From Psychrilyobacter sp. (GTDB taxonomy: Bacteria > Fusobacteriota > Fusobacteriia > Fusobacteriales > Fusobacteriaceae), in the NCBI GenBank assembly GCA_030621995.1, contig JAUXGP010000004.1, positions 1 to 21,860 of the forward strand: 21,860 bases of DNA, written 5' to 3'. The notes under the pieces were generated by a model, which did not search any database, was not told the DNA's origin, and saw only the letters and a program-made list of their open reading frames with translations. Shown piece by piece: positions 1 to 6,789 of the stretch (positions are counted from its first letter, which is position 1; the number at the start of each line of letters is the position of its first letter). The position numbers and the translations under genes are program-made.

Positions 1-661
1 AGATGAGGTAGCCAGAGTATCGGGGATACCTGAATTAGAGAGAAAGAGTATCTTCCATGCATTGAATCAAAAAGCAGTAGCCAGAAGAGCTGCTAAAGAG
101 ATGGGAAAACCCTATAATGAATTAAATCTAATTGTTGTACATCTTGGCGGTGGAATCAGTGTAGGAGCTCATTCGAATGGCAGAGTTATAGATGTAAACA
201 ATGCACTGGATGGAGATGGACCGTTTTCACCTGAAAGATCCGGGCAGCTTCCTATTGGAGATCTGTTAAAGATGGCTACAAGCGGAAAATATGATTTGGA
301 TTTTATCAAAAAAAGAATCAAAGGAAATGGCGGAGTAGTGGCATATTTAGATACTAACGATATGAAAGAAGTTACTGATAATGCTGAAAATGGAGATAAA
401 AAAGCAGGCCTTATTGTAGAGGCTATGGGATATCAAGTGGCCAAAGAGGTAGGAGCTATGGCAGCTGTACTTTCCGGAAAGGTAGATGCTATAATCTTAA
501 CAGGAGGAATAGCTTACTCTAAAAAAATAGTAGGAGATATCACAGATAGAATTTCATTTATAGGAGAGGTAATGGTATATCCTGGAGAAGATGAGATGCT
601 GGCTTTAGCTGAAGGCGGCTTAAGAGTATTAACAGGGGAAGAATCTCCTAAGAAATACTAA
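1..661 (+). CDS. buk: Butyrate kinase (5'-truncated by window edge)
   Basis: Makes butyrate and ATP from butyryl phosphate and ADP, the last step of the Ptb-Buk fermentation route in the cytoplasm. The reading frame is open from the window edge (first full codon at position 2), so about 219 C-terminal residues of an expected ~355 are visible. The ASKHA acetate/butyrate kinase signature is clear: [11 protein letters not shown] early in the visible part, followed by [22 protein letters not shown]. Further on are the second nucleotide-binding glycines in [10 protein letters not shown] and a typical end, [11 protein letters not shown]. Residues before the first internal Met-type codon ([16 protein letters not shown]) also match the family, so the gene starts upstream. 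A phosphotransbutyrylase (ptb) would be expected just outside the window. A branched-chain acyl kinase is the nearest alternative. A hairpin terminator follows directly. Confidence 0.95.
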   Translation, partial: DEVARVSGIPELERKSIFHALNQKAVARRAAKEMGKPYNELNLIVVHLGGGISVGAHSNGRVIDVNNALDGDGPFSPERSGQLPIGDLLKMATSGKYDLDFIKKRIKGNGGVVAYLDTNDMKEVTDNAENGDKKAGLIVEAMGYQVAKEVGAMAAVLSGKVDAIILTGGIAYSKKIVGDITDRISFIGEVMVYPGEDEMLALAEGGLRVLTGEESPKKY

Positions 662-703
662 AATACAGAAATATATATATATATATAAAGTTTAGCAGGG
701 GGG

Positions 704-733
704 AGGATTCCTAGTGGAGGAGTCCTTCTTTTT
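704..733 (+). terminator. Rho-independent terminator of buk
   Basis: Stem arms AGGATTCC (704-711) and GGAGTCCT (719-726) pair fully, with one G-T wobble, around a 7-nt loop. They are followed by TCTTTTTA. The hairpin sits 40 nt after the buk stop. Confidence 0.75.
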
Positions 734-770
734 ATATAGAAATTTATTTTTTAAAAATTAAAGTAGGAAA

Positions 771-799
771 TTGAAAAAAATGAGGTATACTAATTATAA
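771..799 (+). promoter_or_regulatory. Probable sigma-70-type promoter of hpf
   Basis: TTGAAA (771-776) lies 17 nt before TTATAA (794-799). It sits between the buk terminator and hpf. A short hairpin (AGAGG 799-803 with CCTCT 816-820) lies in the leader. TATACT at 786 is an alternative -10 but lacks a well-spaced -35. Confidence 0.5.
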
Positions 800-854
800 G
801 AGGAGATGCTAAAGACCTCTAGTACATAATTTCTAATAAAAGGAAGTGAAGTCT

Positions 855-1400
855 ATGAGAATGATTATAAGTGGAAGACATTTAGAAGTTACACCGGGAA
901 TAAGAGCACATGCTGAGAAAAAAATAGGCAAGATAAAAAAATATTTTGATCAAATAGCGGAGGTGTATATCACTCTTTCAGCACAACACGTAAAAACAGG
1001 GAAGGTTCATACAGCAGATGTATTAGTTTATGTAAATGGTGCTAAAATAAAAGCTAAAGTAGAAGAGATAGATCTATATGCTGCCATCGATGAGGTCGTA
1101 GATGTACTTGAAAAGCAATTAACTAAACATAAGGAAAAATTAAGAGATAATAAACACGCTAAAGCTCTCAAGAAGTTTGACTATAATCCTGAAACTGGAA
1201 GTGTAACAAGGGAAAAGGTAAGTAAGATCATTCCTACTAAGATAATGGCTAAGCCAATGGAAATAGGAGAGGCTATCTTACAGATGGAGACTATGGGAAA
1301 AAAATTCTATATCTTTATGAATGCTGAAACAGAGGAATTAAATGTAGTGTATAAGAGAAGAGACGGAGATTACAGCCACGTAGAAGCTGGATGGAAATAG
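855..1400 (+). CDS. hpf: Ribosome hibernation promoting factor, long form
   Basis: Binds the 30S subunit in slow growth or stationary phase and drives 70S dimerisation into inactive 100S ribosomes. The 181-residue protein has the two parts of long HPF. Residues 1 to about 100 are the S30AE ribosome-binding domain (MRMIISGRHLEVTPGIRAH, then a basic helix). After a linker comes the C-terminal dimerisation domain, with KPMEIGEAILQMETMGKKF and NAETEELNVVYKRRDGDY, a hallmark of the long form. I chose ATG 855 because AGGAAG at 841-846 sits 8 nt upstream; an in-frame GTG at 846 overlaps that ribosome binding site and would add only three residues. The gene stands alone, with its own promoter and a very strong terminator. 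Overall length matches long-form family members. Confidence 0.95.
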   Translation: MRMIISGRHLEVTPGIRAHAEKKIGKIKKYFDQIAEVYITLSAQHVKTGKVHTADVLVYVNGAKIKAKVEEIDLYAAIDEVVDVLEKQLTKHKEKLRDNKHAKALKKFDYNPETGSVTREKVSKIIPTKIMAKPMEIGEAILQMETMGKKFYIFMNAETEELNVVYKRRDGDYSHVEAGWK

Positions 1401-1409
1401 GAATAACTA

Positions 1410-1446
1410 AAAAGGAGTTAATCAGTACGATTAACTCCTTTTTTCT
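1410..1446 (+). terminator. Strong rho-independent terminator of hpf
   Basis: A perfect 12-bp stem, AAGGAGTTAATC (1412-1423) with GATTAACTCCTT (1429-1440), closes a 5-nt loop and runs into a T tract. Flanking A and T tracts could let it work in both directions, although no minus-strand gene ends here. Confidence 0.93.
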
Positions 1447-1478
1447 TGCTTTTGTCACTATAAATAAACCCTGAATCG

Positions 1479-1487
1479 TGGTATATT
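1479..1487 (+). promoter_or_regulatory. Possible extended -10 promoter of cobQ
   Basis: TGGTATATT (1479-1487) is an extended -10 motif about 80 nt before cobQ. No convincing -35 is spaced correctly (TTGTCA at 1452 is too far upstream). It is the best candidate in the gap after the hpf terminator. Confidence 0.3.
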
Positions 1488-1516
1488 TTTATATATTATA
1501 AATATTTTAAAAAAAA

Positions 1517-1538
1517 GGGGTAATTTATAAATTATCCC
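1517..1538. repeat. 22-bp near-perfect palindrome in the cobQ leader
   Basis: GGGGTAATTT (1517-1526) pairs with AAATTATCCC (1529-1538), with one G-T wobble. It is preceded on the plus strand by a run of nine A residues. Read on the minus strand, it is therefore a hairpin followed by a T tract, like an intrinsic terminator. On the plus strand it lies in the untranslated leader 27 nt before cobQ. Confidence 0.6.
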
Positions 1539-1565
1539 TATAGTTAGGCGATGGGGGGATAAAAA

Positions 1566-3059
1566 ATGAAAGGGCACAAAAATCTAATGGTTCAAGGAAC
1601 AGCATCATCGGTGGGGAAAAGTCTGATAACTACAGCACTCTGTAGATTGATATATAGGAAGGGGTATAGAGTCTGCCCGTTTAAATCACAAAATATGGCA
1701 CTTAATTCATATATAACTGAAGACGGACTGGAAATGGGGAGAGCCCAAGTGGTACAGGCAGAGGCTTGCGGGATAAAACCGGAGGTATACATGAATCCAA
1801 TATTATTAAAACCTACCAGCAACAAAAAATCTCAAGTAATCTTAAATGGCAGAGTTGTAGAAAATATGGGAGCCGTAAAATATTCAGAGTATAAAGAGGG
1901 ATTAAAAAAAGAAATTTTAAAAAACTATGATTATATAAAGGCAAACTATGATATATCCATAATTGAGGGGGCAGGTAGCCCGGTAGAGATTAACCTGACA
2001 AAGGGGGATATAGTAAATATGGGAATGGCTCATATGGCTGATTCACCTGTAATCCTGGTAGCAGATATAGACAGGGGAGGGGTATTTGCCAGTGTAGTAG
2101 GGACTATGACACTTTTTACCCCTGAAGAAAGAGCCAGAGTAAAGGGCATAATCATAAATAAATTCAGGGGAGATGTAAAGATATTAGAACCTGGATTGAA
2201 GCAGCTGGAAGAACTCATAGGAACACCAGTTCTGGGAGTGGTACCCCATACAAAATTAAATATAGAGGATGAAGATGGTGTAACGGATAAATTTAAGAGG
2301 AAAACTGTAGATAAAGATATAAAAATATCGGTAATAAAATTAAAACATATGTCTAATTTTACAGATTTAGATGCATTTAACCTATATGAAGATGTATCTG
2401 TAAAATATGTGGACAGGGTAGAGGACTTAGGGGATGAAGATATGATAATTATTCCCGGATCTAAGAGTACGATAGATGATTTGAAAGAACTGAAGGAAAT
2501 GGGAATAGCAGAAAAAATAGTAAAATTATCCAAGAGTGGAACTATAATATTTGGAATCTGTGGAGGATACCAAATGTTAGGAGATAAAATAGAGGATCCG
2601 CAAAAATTAGAGGGGGATGTCAGTGAAATATCTGGTCTGGGATTGTTAGACCTTACCACTACTATGCAGAAGTCAAAAAACACCCTCCAATATCAGGGTG
2701 AAATATTAACAGATGACGGACTGTTTGAGGGACTTTATGGGAAGCCTATAAAGGGGTATGAGATCCATCAAGGGATAACGAACGGCAGGGAAAATGGCAT
2801 ATTTTTGGATGGAGAAAAATATATAAATGGAGTTATTAAAAATAATATAATTGGATGTTATATCCATGGAATCTTTGATAATACAGAGTTCACCCGTGGG
2901 TTTTTAAATAATATAAGGATGCAAAAAGGATTAGATGGAATAGATGCTACAATCAGTTTTGAAGAGTTTAAAGAAAGGGAATACGACAAACTAGCCAAAG
3001 TTGTAGAAGAATCGGTGGATATGGAGAAATTATATGAGATAATAGGGATCTCCCATTAA
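1566..3059 (+). CDS. cobQ: Cobyric acid synthase (glutamine-hydrolysing amidotransferase)
   Basis: Amidates adenosylcobyrinic acid a,c-diamide at four carboxylates using glutamine and ATP, giving adenosylcobyric acid. The 497-residue protein has the full two-domain layout. The N-terminal dethiobiotin-synthetase-like ATPase carries GTASSVGKS (about residues 12-20), SQNMALNSYIT, MGRAQVVQAEA, IEGAGSPVEINL and ADIDRGGVFAS. The C-terminal class I glutamine amidotransferase carries FGICGGYQMLG with nucleophile Cys332, GYEIHQG, and YIHGIFDN with His434. Length is normal for the family. The start follows a GGGGGG ribosome binding site. Although it belongs to the same pathway as the next four genes, a 77-nt gap with a good promoter separates it from cobU, so the two parts may be expressed separately. 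I see no cobalamin riboswitch upstream. Confidence 0.96.
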   Translation: MKGHKNLMVQGTASSVGKSLITTALCRLIYRKGYRVCPFKSQNMALNSYITEDGLEMGRAQVVQAEACGIKPEVYMNPILLKPTSNKKSQVILNGRVVENMGAVKYSEYKEGLKKEILKNYDYIKANYDISIIEGAGSPVEINLTKGDIVNMGMAHMADSPVILVADIDRGGVFASVVGTMTLFTPEERARVKGIIINKFRGDVKILEPGLKQLEELIGTPVLGVVPHTKLNIEDEDGVTDKFKRKTVDKDIKISVIKLKHMSNFTDLDAFNLYEDVSVKYVDRVEDLGDEDMIIIPGSKSTIDDLKELKEMGIAEKIVKLSKSGTIIFGICGGYQMLGDKIEDPQKLEGDVSEISGLGLLDLTTTMQKSKNTLQYQGEILTDDGLFEGLYGKPIKGYEIHQGITNGRENGIFLDGEKYINGVIKNNIIGCYIHGIFDNTEFTRGFLNNIRMQKGLDGIDATISFEEFKEREYDKLAKVVEESVDMEKLYEIIGISH

Positions 3060-3088
3060 TTGAAATGTCGGTCTATAAGTGATATACT
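3060..3088 (+). promoter_or_regulatory. Promoter of the cobU-trmN gene run
   Basis: TTGAAA (3060-3065) and TATACT (3083-3088) are separated by exactly 17 nt, close to the sigma-70 consensus. The motif starts at the last base of the cobQ stop region, just before the cobU run. Confidence 0.7.
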
Positions 3089-3114
3089 AGACTAAAGCTA
3101 TAAGCTTTAGTCTA
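3088..3114. repeat. 27-bp palindrome at the cobU transcription start
   Basis: A perfect 12-bp inverted repeat, TAGACTAAAGCT (3088-3099) and AGCTTTAGTCTA (3103-3114), has an ATA centre. It begins at the last base of the -10 box, so it covers the expected start point. It lacks a following T tract, so it does not look like a terminator. An operator, or an RNA-stabilising 5' hairpin, fits better. TAGAC at its left edge can also pair with GTCTA at 3071-3075. Confidence 0.7.
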
Positions 3115-3136
3115 TGCGAAGTACACAGGGGGAACA

Positions 3137-3691
3137 ATGGGAAAAATTATATATATAACAGGGGGAGCCAGAAGTGGAAAGAGTACTCTGGCTGAAAATA
3201 TAGCTCTGAATAATTATAAAACAAGAACATATCTTGCTACAGCAATTCCATATGATGATGAGATGGTAGACAGGATAGACAAACATCTGACTCAAAGGGG
3301 CGAAAACTGGGAAACGGTAGAGGGATATAGAGATATATCTAAACTTTTGAAAGGTAAGATGGGGAGTGATGTGGTCCTTCTGGACTGTCTGACCAATATG
3401 GTAAGTAACCTTCTTTTGGATAACCATGTAGACTGGGATATGGTGACTCCTTCAGAAGTAAATGAGATGGAAGACAGGATCATGCTGGAGATAGACAATC
3501 TCTTGGCTTGTATAAACATACATAGAGGTGACTTTATAATTGTCAGCAATGAACTGGGAATGGGGCTGGTGCCGCCCTATCCATTGGGACGATATTTTAG
3601 AGATATTTCAGGCAGGATAAATCAAAGGATAGCCAGCGAAAGTCATGAAGCCTATATGGTAGTTTCCGGGCTTAAGGTAAGATTAAAATAG
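3137..3691 (+). CDS. cobU: Adenosylcobinamide kinase / adenosylcobinamide-phosphate guanylyltransferase
   Basis: Phosphorylates adenosylcobinamide and then transfers GMP to make adenosylcobinamide-GDP, which activates the corrin for lower-ligand attachment. The 184-residue length is normal. Residues 9-16 form the P-loop GGARSGKS. RIDKHLTQRGENWETVE holds His50, which aligns with the guanylylated histidine of the family. VVLLDCLTNMVSNLL is the Walker-B-like strand, and IIVSNELGMGLVPPYPLGRYFRDISGR is the family signature. It is the first gene after a good promoter and an operator-like palindrome, and it is followed 21 nt later by cobS. The window lacks CbiB, which supplies the aminopropanol arm. 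Confidence 0.95.
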   Translation: MGKIIYITGGARSGKSTLAENIALNNYKTRTYLATAIPYDDEMVDRIDKHLTQRGENWETVEGYRDISKLLKGKMGSDVVLLDCLTNMVSNLLLDNHVDWDMVTPSEVNEMEDRIMLEIDNLLACINIHRGDFIIVSNELGMGLVPPYPLGRYFRDISGRINQRIASESHEAYMVVSGLKVRLK

Positions 3692-3712
3692 AAAATTAAT
3701 AGGAGGAATGTG

Positions 3713-4450
3713 ATGAAGGGATTTTTACTTCTTTTACAGTTTATGACAAGGATACCCACTCCAAAAATGGAGTATGAACCAAAAAAATTAGGAAAGGCGA
3801 TGAAATTTTTTCCAGTGGTTGGAATGATAATAGGGGCGATTTTATACTATTCATTTATAGTTTTAAATCAATTTTTTGACAGCCCGGAGGTAATAGCAAT
3901 ATTGATAATATTACTGGAAATAATCCTTACAGGTGGACTGCATTTAGATGGATTAGCAGATACCTTTGACGGGATATTTAGTTATAGAAGTAAAAAACGG
4001 ATGCTGGAGATAATGAAAGATTCTAGAATTGGGAGTAATGGAGCACTATCTTTAATAATTTATTTTGCTCTAAAAGGAACACTTTTAAAAGAGGTGATAT
4101 CGGTAGATGCAGCACCTTATTTTTTACTTGTAATGCCTGTAATAGCCAGATTTAACAGTACTTTAAACTGTGGGGTAGCAAAATATGCCAGACCTAGCGG
4201 GATGGGTAAACATATAGTAGAGGAAACGAATATGATAGGTGTATTAATATCATTTGTTATAACAGCTGCTTTTTCATATTACTTTATAGGAATGAGAGGG
4301 ATATATGCCCTTGTGGTAGTGAGTATCCTGGGAATATATTTTGCTAAATTGATGGAAAGAAAGATCGGTGGAATAACAGGAGATACCCTTGGTGCTGTAG
4401 TAGAGATGTCTACAGTAATTGTACTTCTGGTAGGAGCAATAAATGGGTAA
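3713..4450 (+). CDS. cobS: Adenosylcobinamide-GDP ribazoletransferase (cobalamin synthase)
   Basis: Integral membrane enzyme that joins adenosylcobinamide-GDP and alpha-ribazole (or its phosphate) to give adenosylcobalamin (phosphate). The 245-residue protein shows the CobS pattern. It begins MKGFLLLLQFMTRIPTP, and the polar metal-binding segment TGGLHLDGLADTFDG falls near residue 80, followed by MKDSRIGSNGALS. Several hydrophobic segments follow, including ones near residues 30-55, 115-140 and 175-200. ATG 3713 is chosen because AGGAGG (3701-3706) sits 6 nt upstream; GTG 3710 is the alternative. The last 8 nt overlap the start of cobC, suggesting translational coupling. Confidence 0.95.
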   Translation: MKGFLLLLQFMTRIPTPKMEYEPKKLGKAMKFFPVVGMIIGAILYYSFIVLNQFFDSPEVIAILIILLEIILTGGLHLDGLADTFDGIFSYRSKKRMLEIMKDSRIGSNGALSLIIYFALKGTLLKEVISVDAAPYFLLVMPVIARFNSTLNCGVAKYARPSGMGKHIVEETNMIGVLISFVITAAFSYYFIGMRGIYALVVVSILGIYFAKLMERKIGGITGDTLGAVVEMSTVIVLLVGAING

Positions 4451-5045
4451 ATTAATCCTGGTAAGACACGGAGAGAGTGAATTAAATATAGAAAACATTT
4501 TTTTTGGACATCTCGATCCGAAACTTACAAAAAAAGGAGAGGATCAAGCTCATAGAACAAAAAAGATATTATCTGATATAGACTATAAAAAGATCTACAG
4601 CAGCCCGCTGAAAAGAGCTGTAGAAACAGCTGAAATAATAAATATAAAAAAATATGATTTAAATTTGATTGAGGAGCTGAAGGAACTGAACTTTGGGGTC
4701 TTAGAGGGTCTTACCTATGAAGAGATATTAAAAAAACACCCTGAAGCTGCTGTGGAGTGGAAAGAAAATTGGCAGACATATGATTATCAGACGGGGGAAA
4801 GTGTGGAGCAATTGCAGGAAAGATCTGTAAACTTTATAGAATCGCTGGATTTTTCCGGTGAAAATATAGTGGCAGTATGTCATTGGGGGGTAATAAACTG
4901 TATCTTAAGTCATTATTTTTCTGGCGGACTGGAGGGGTACTGGAAATTTGCTCCTAATTATGCCGGGATAATAGTCATAGAATTTACAGATGGATATCCA
5001 ATCTTAAAGGGGATCAATATAGGAGATGTCGATGGAATTATATAA
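4443..5045 (+). CDS. cobC: Alpha-ribazole phosphatase, histidine phosphatase family
   Basis: Removes phosphate from alpha-ribazole 5'-phosphate or from adenosylcobalamin 5'-phosphate in nucleotide-loop assembly. The 200-residue protein is a phosphoglycerate-mutase-like histidine phosphatase. LVRHGES has the phospho-accepting His9, IYSSPLKRAVETAEII follows near residue 55, and VAVCHWGVIN carries the second catalytic His near residue 145. The sequence alone would fit other small histidine phosphatases. The assignment to CobC rests on its place between cobS and cobT, with overlaps of 8 nt upstream and 14 nt downstream. Confidence 0.9.
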   Translation: MGKLILVRHGESELNIENIFFGHLDPKLTKKGEDQAHRTKKILSDIDYKKIYSSPLKRAVETAEIINIKKYDLNLIEELKELNFGVLEGLTYEEILKKHPEAAVEWKENWQTYDYQTGESVEQLQERSVNFIESLDFSGENIVAVCHWGVINCILSHYFSGGLEGYWKFAPNYAGIIVIEFTDGYPILKGINIGDVDGII

Positions 5046-6081
5046 GGCAACATTGAAGAGGATAAAACCCACAAATATCGAGGTAGCCATTGAGGCGAAG
5101 AAAGTATTGGATGAAAAGATGAAACCTTTAGGCAGTCTGGGCAAGTTAGAGGAACTGGCTGTTCAAATATCTGGAATAACCGGAAGGCTGGATAATACTA
5201 TCTCAAAAAAATTACACCTGGTGGCTTCGGCGGACAATGGAATAGTGGAGGAGGGAGTCTCATCCTGCCCCATTGAATATACCAAGATTGTTTCTGAAGC
5301 GATGTTGTCCAAGGTAGCGGCTATTGGAATTTTATGCGATACATTGGATGTGGATTTCAAACTGGTAGATATAGGAATAGCAGGGGAGATAGACAGAAAA
5401 TACTCGAATTTATACAGGAAAAAGATAAAGAAGGGAACCAATAATTTTGTATATGAACCAGCTATGACCTACGATGAATGTATAAAAGCAATAGAAGTAG
5501 GGATATCGATTGTGGAAGAAAACTTAGATTATGATATATTTTCCAATGGAGAGATGGGGATAGGAAATACTACTACAAGCAGTGCTATCCTCTATGCATT
5601 GACAGGTGAAAACTTGGATCTGATTGTAGGCCGTGGCGGTGGCCTCAGTGATAAAGGTCTTATTAAGAAAAAAAAGGTGATAAAGGATGCTGTGAAGAGA
5701 TATAACCTCTTTAAAAACGATCCGATAGAGATCCTCCGATGTGTAGGAGGCTTAGATATTGCCTGTATGACAGGAATCTATCTTGGATGTGCAGCTAACT
5801 CCAAACCGATATTGATAGACGGTTTTATATCCAGTGTGGCAGCATTAATAGCTCAAAAAATACTTCCTGATACGGTGGACTATATGATAGCTACCCATAG
5901 AAGTGAGGAACCGGGAATGGTAATAATAAGCAAAACTTTGGGGAAAAAAACATTTTTAGACATGAATATGAGGCTGGGAGAGGGAACTGGAGCAGTCCTT
6001 GCCTATCCGATAATAACCTCAGCTTTAGAGGTGATGAAAAGGATGAAGACTCCAAAGGAAGTCTATAAAATCTTAGGATAG
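5032..6081 (+). CDS. cobT: Nicotinate-nucleotide--dimethylbenzimidazole phosphoribosyltransferase
   Basis: Transfers phosphoribose from nicotinate mononucleotide to 5,6-dimethylbenzimidazole (or another lower-ligand base), giving alpha-ribazole 5'-phosphate. The 349-residue protein matches CobT closely: KPLGSLGKLEELAVQ, ADNGIVEEGVSSCP, GEMGIGNTTTSSA, VGRGGGLSDKG, and MRLGEGTGAVLA with the catalytic glutamate at residue 317, the same number as in the Salmonella enzyme. ATG 5032 is preferred over ATG 5026, which abuts AGGAG (5021-5025) with no spacing; 5032 leaves 6 nt. The start overlaps the end of cobC. The next gene, radC, follows after 13 nt and is not a cobalamin gene. Confidence 0.96.
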   Translation: MELYKATLKRIKPTNIEVAIEAKKVLDEKMKPLGSLGKLEELAVQISGITGRLDNTISKKLHLVASADNGIVEEGVSSCPIEYTKIVSEAMLSKVAAIGILCDTLDVDFKLVDIGIAGEIDRKYSNLYRKKIKKGTNNFVYEPAMTYDECIKAIEVGISIVEENLDYDIFSNGEMGIGNTTTSSAILYALTGENLDLIVGRGGGLSDKGLIKKKKVIKDAVKRYNLFKNDPIEILRCVGGLDIACMTGIYLGCAANSKPILIDGFISSVAALIAQKILPDTVDYMIATHRSEEPGMVIISKTLGKKTFLDMNMRLGEGTGAVLAYPIITSALEVMKRMKTPKEVYKILG

Positions 6082-6094
6082 CAGGGGGAATGTC

Positions 6095-6778
6095 GTGAAA
6101 CCTAAAGAACATTCAGGGCATAGAGACAGAATTAAATCTAAAATTTTAAAGAATGGTTTAGATGGATTTTTAGACTATGAAATTTTAGAAGCACTATTAT
6201 TTTATACCATCCCAATGAAAGACACCAAGGGGGCGGCAAAGGAACTTTTAAAAGAATTTAAAACATTAGAGAAGACCTTGAATGCGTCCACAAATGAAAT
6301 ATTGTCGCTAAAAATAAAAGGGATAACCGAAAATACCTGTGTTTATTTTAAGCTCCTACACGATTTAAATAAAAAATTATATAAGGAAAAATTGAGGGAA
6401 GAGACTATTCTAAACTCTGTAGAAGCTACTTATGACTATTTAAAAAGCAGCATAGGACTCTTAGAGAAAGAAGTTTTTAAAATTATATTTTTAAGTGCTG
6501 ATAACAGGTATTTAGGAGATGAAATTATATTTTTAGGAACGATAGACAGGAGTCAGATATACCCCCGTGAGATAGTAAAACAAGTGTTGAAATATAATGC
6601 GAAATCAGTTATATTTTCTCATAACCATCCGTCGGGGAATCCAAAACCATCTCAGGCAGATATTGAGATGACCAAAAAGTTAAAAAAAATACTAGAACCC
6701 TTAGAAGTGAGGATTTTAGATCATATAATTATAACCCCGGAAAAATATTATAGTTTTTTAGAAGAGGGGATTATATAG
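6095..6778 (+). CDS. radC: RadC family JAMM-domain protein (UPF0758)
   Basis: Stand-alone RadC/YsxA-type protein of 227 residues; its biochemical role is unsettled despite the historic DNA-repair name. The N-terminal ~90 residues are the helical/HhH part (HRDRIKSKILKNGLDGFLDYEILEALLF). The C-terminal MPN/JAMM domain contains EKEVFKIIFL with the likely catalytic Glu, then HNHPSGNPKPSQAD with metal ligands His176, His178 and Asp189 in the exact RadC spacing. The GTG start is preceded by AGGGGGAA about 6 nt away. It lies 13 nt after cobT and 11 nt before ricT, so it is probably co-transcribed. A second protein with the same JAMM motif, the helicase fusion at 8875, is encoded nearby. Confidence 0.93.
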   Translation: MKPKEHSGHRDRIKSKILKNGLDGFLDYEILEALLFYTIPMKDTKGAAKELLKEFKTLEKTLNASTNEILSLKIKGITENTCVYFKLLHDLNKKLYKEKLREETILNSVEATYDYLKSSIGLLEKEVFKIIFLSADNRYLGDEIIFLGTIDRSQIYPREIVKQVLKYNAKSVIFSHNHPSGNPKPSQADIEMTKKLKKILEPLEVRILDHIIITPEKYYSFLEEGII

Positions 6779-6789
6779 AGGAGGCTACA

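Noticed and set aside
846..854. GTG start of hpf, three residues upstream
   Set aside because: The GTG overlaps the AGGAAG ribosome binding site that fits ATG 855.
1446..1565. Cobalamin riboswitch before cobQ
   Set aside because: The gap is too short and lacks the conserved B12-box-like element and multi-stem layout; only an AT-rich palindrome is present.
2030..2683. 217-codon open frame on the minus strand inside cobQ
   Set aside because: It lies wholly antisense to a clear cobQ reading frame, has Ser/Ile/Phe-rich noise composition, no ribosome binding site and no recognisable motif.
3088..3114. Intrinsic terminator for cobQ
   Set aside because: The stem is strong, but it is followed by TGCGAAG and not by a T tract, and it overlaps a good promoter.
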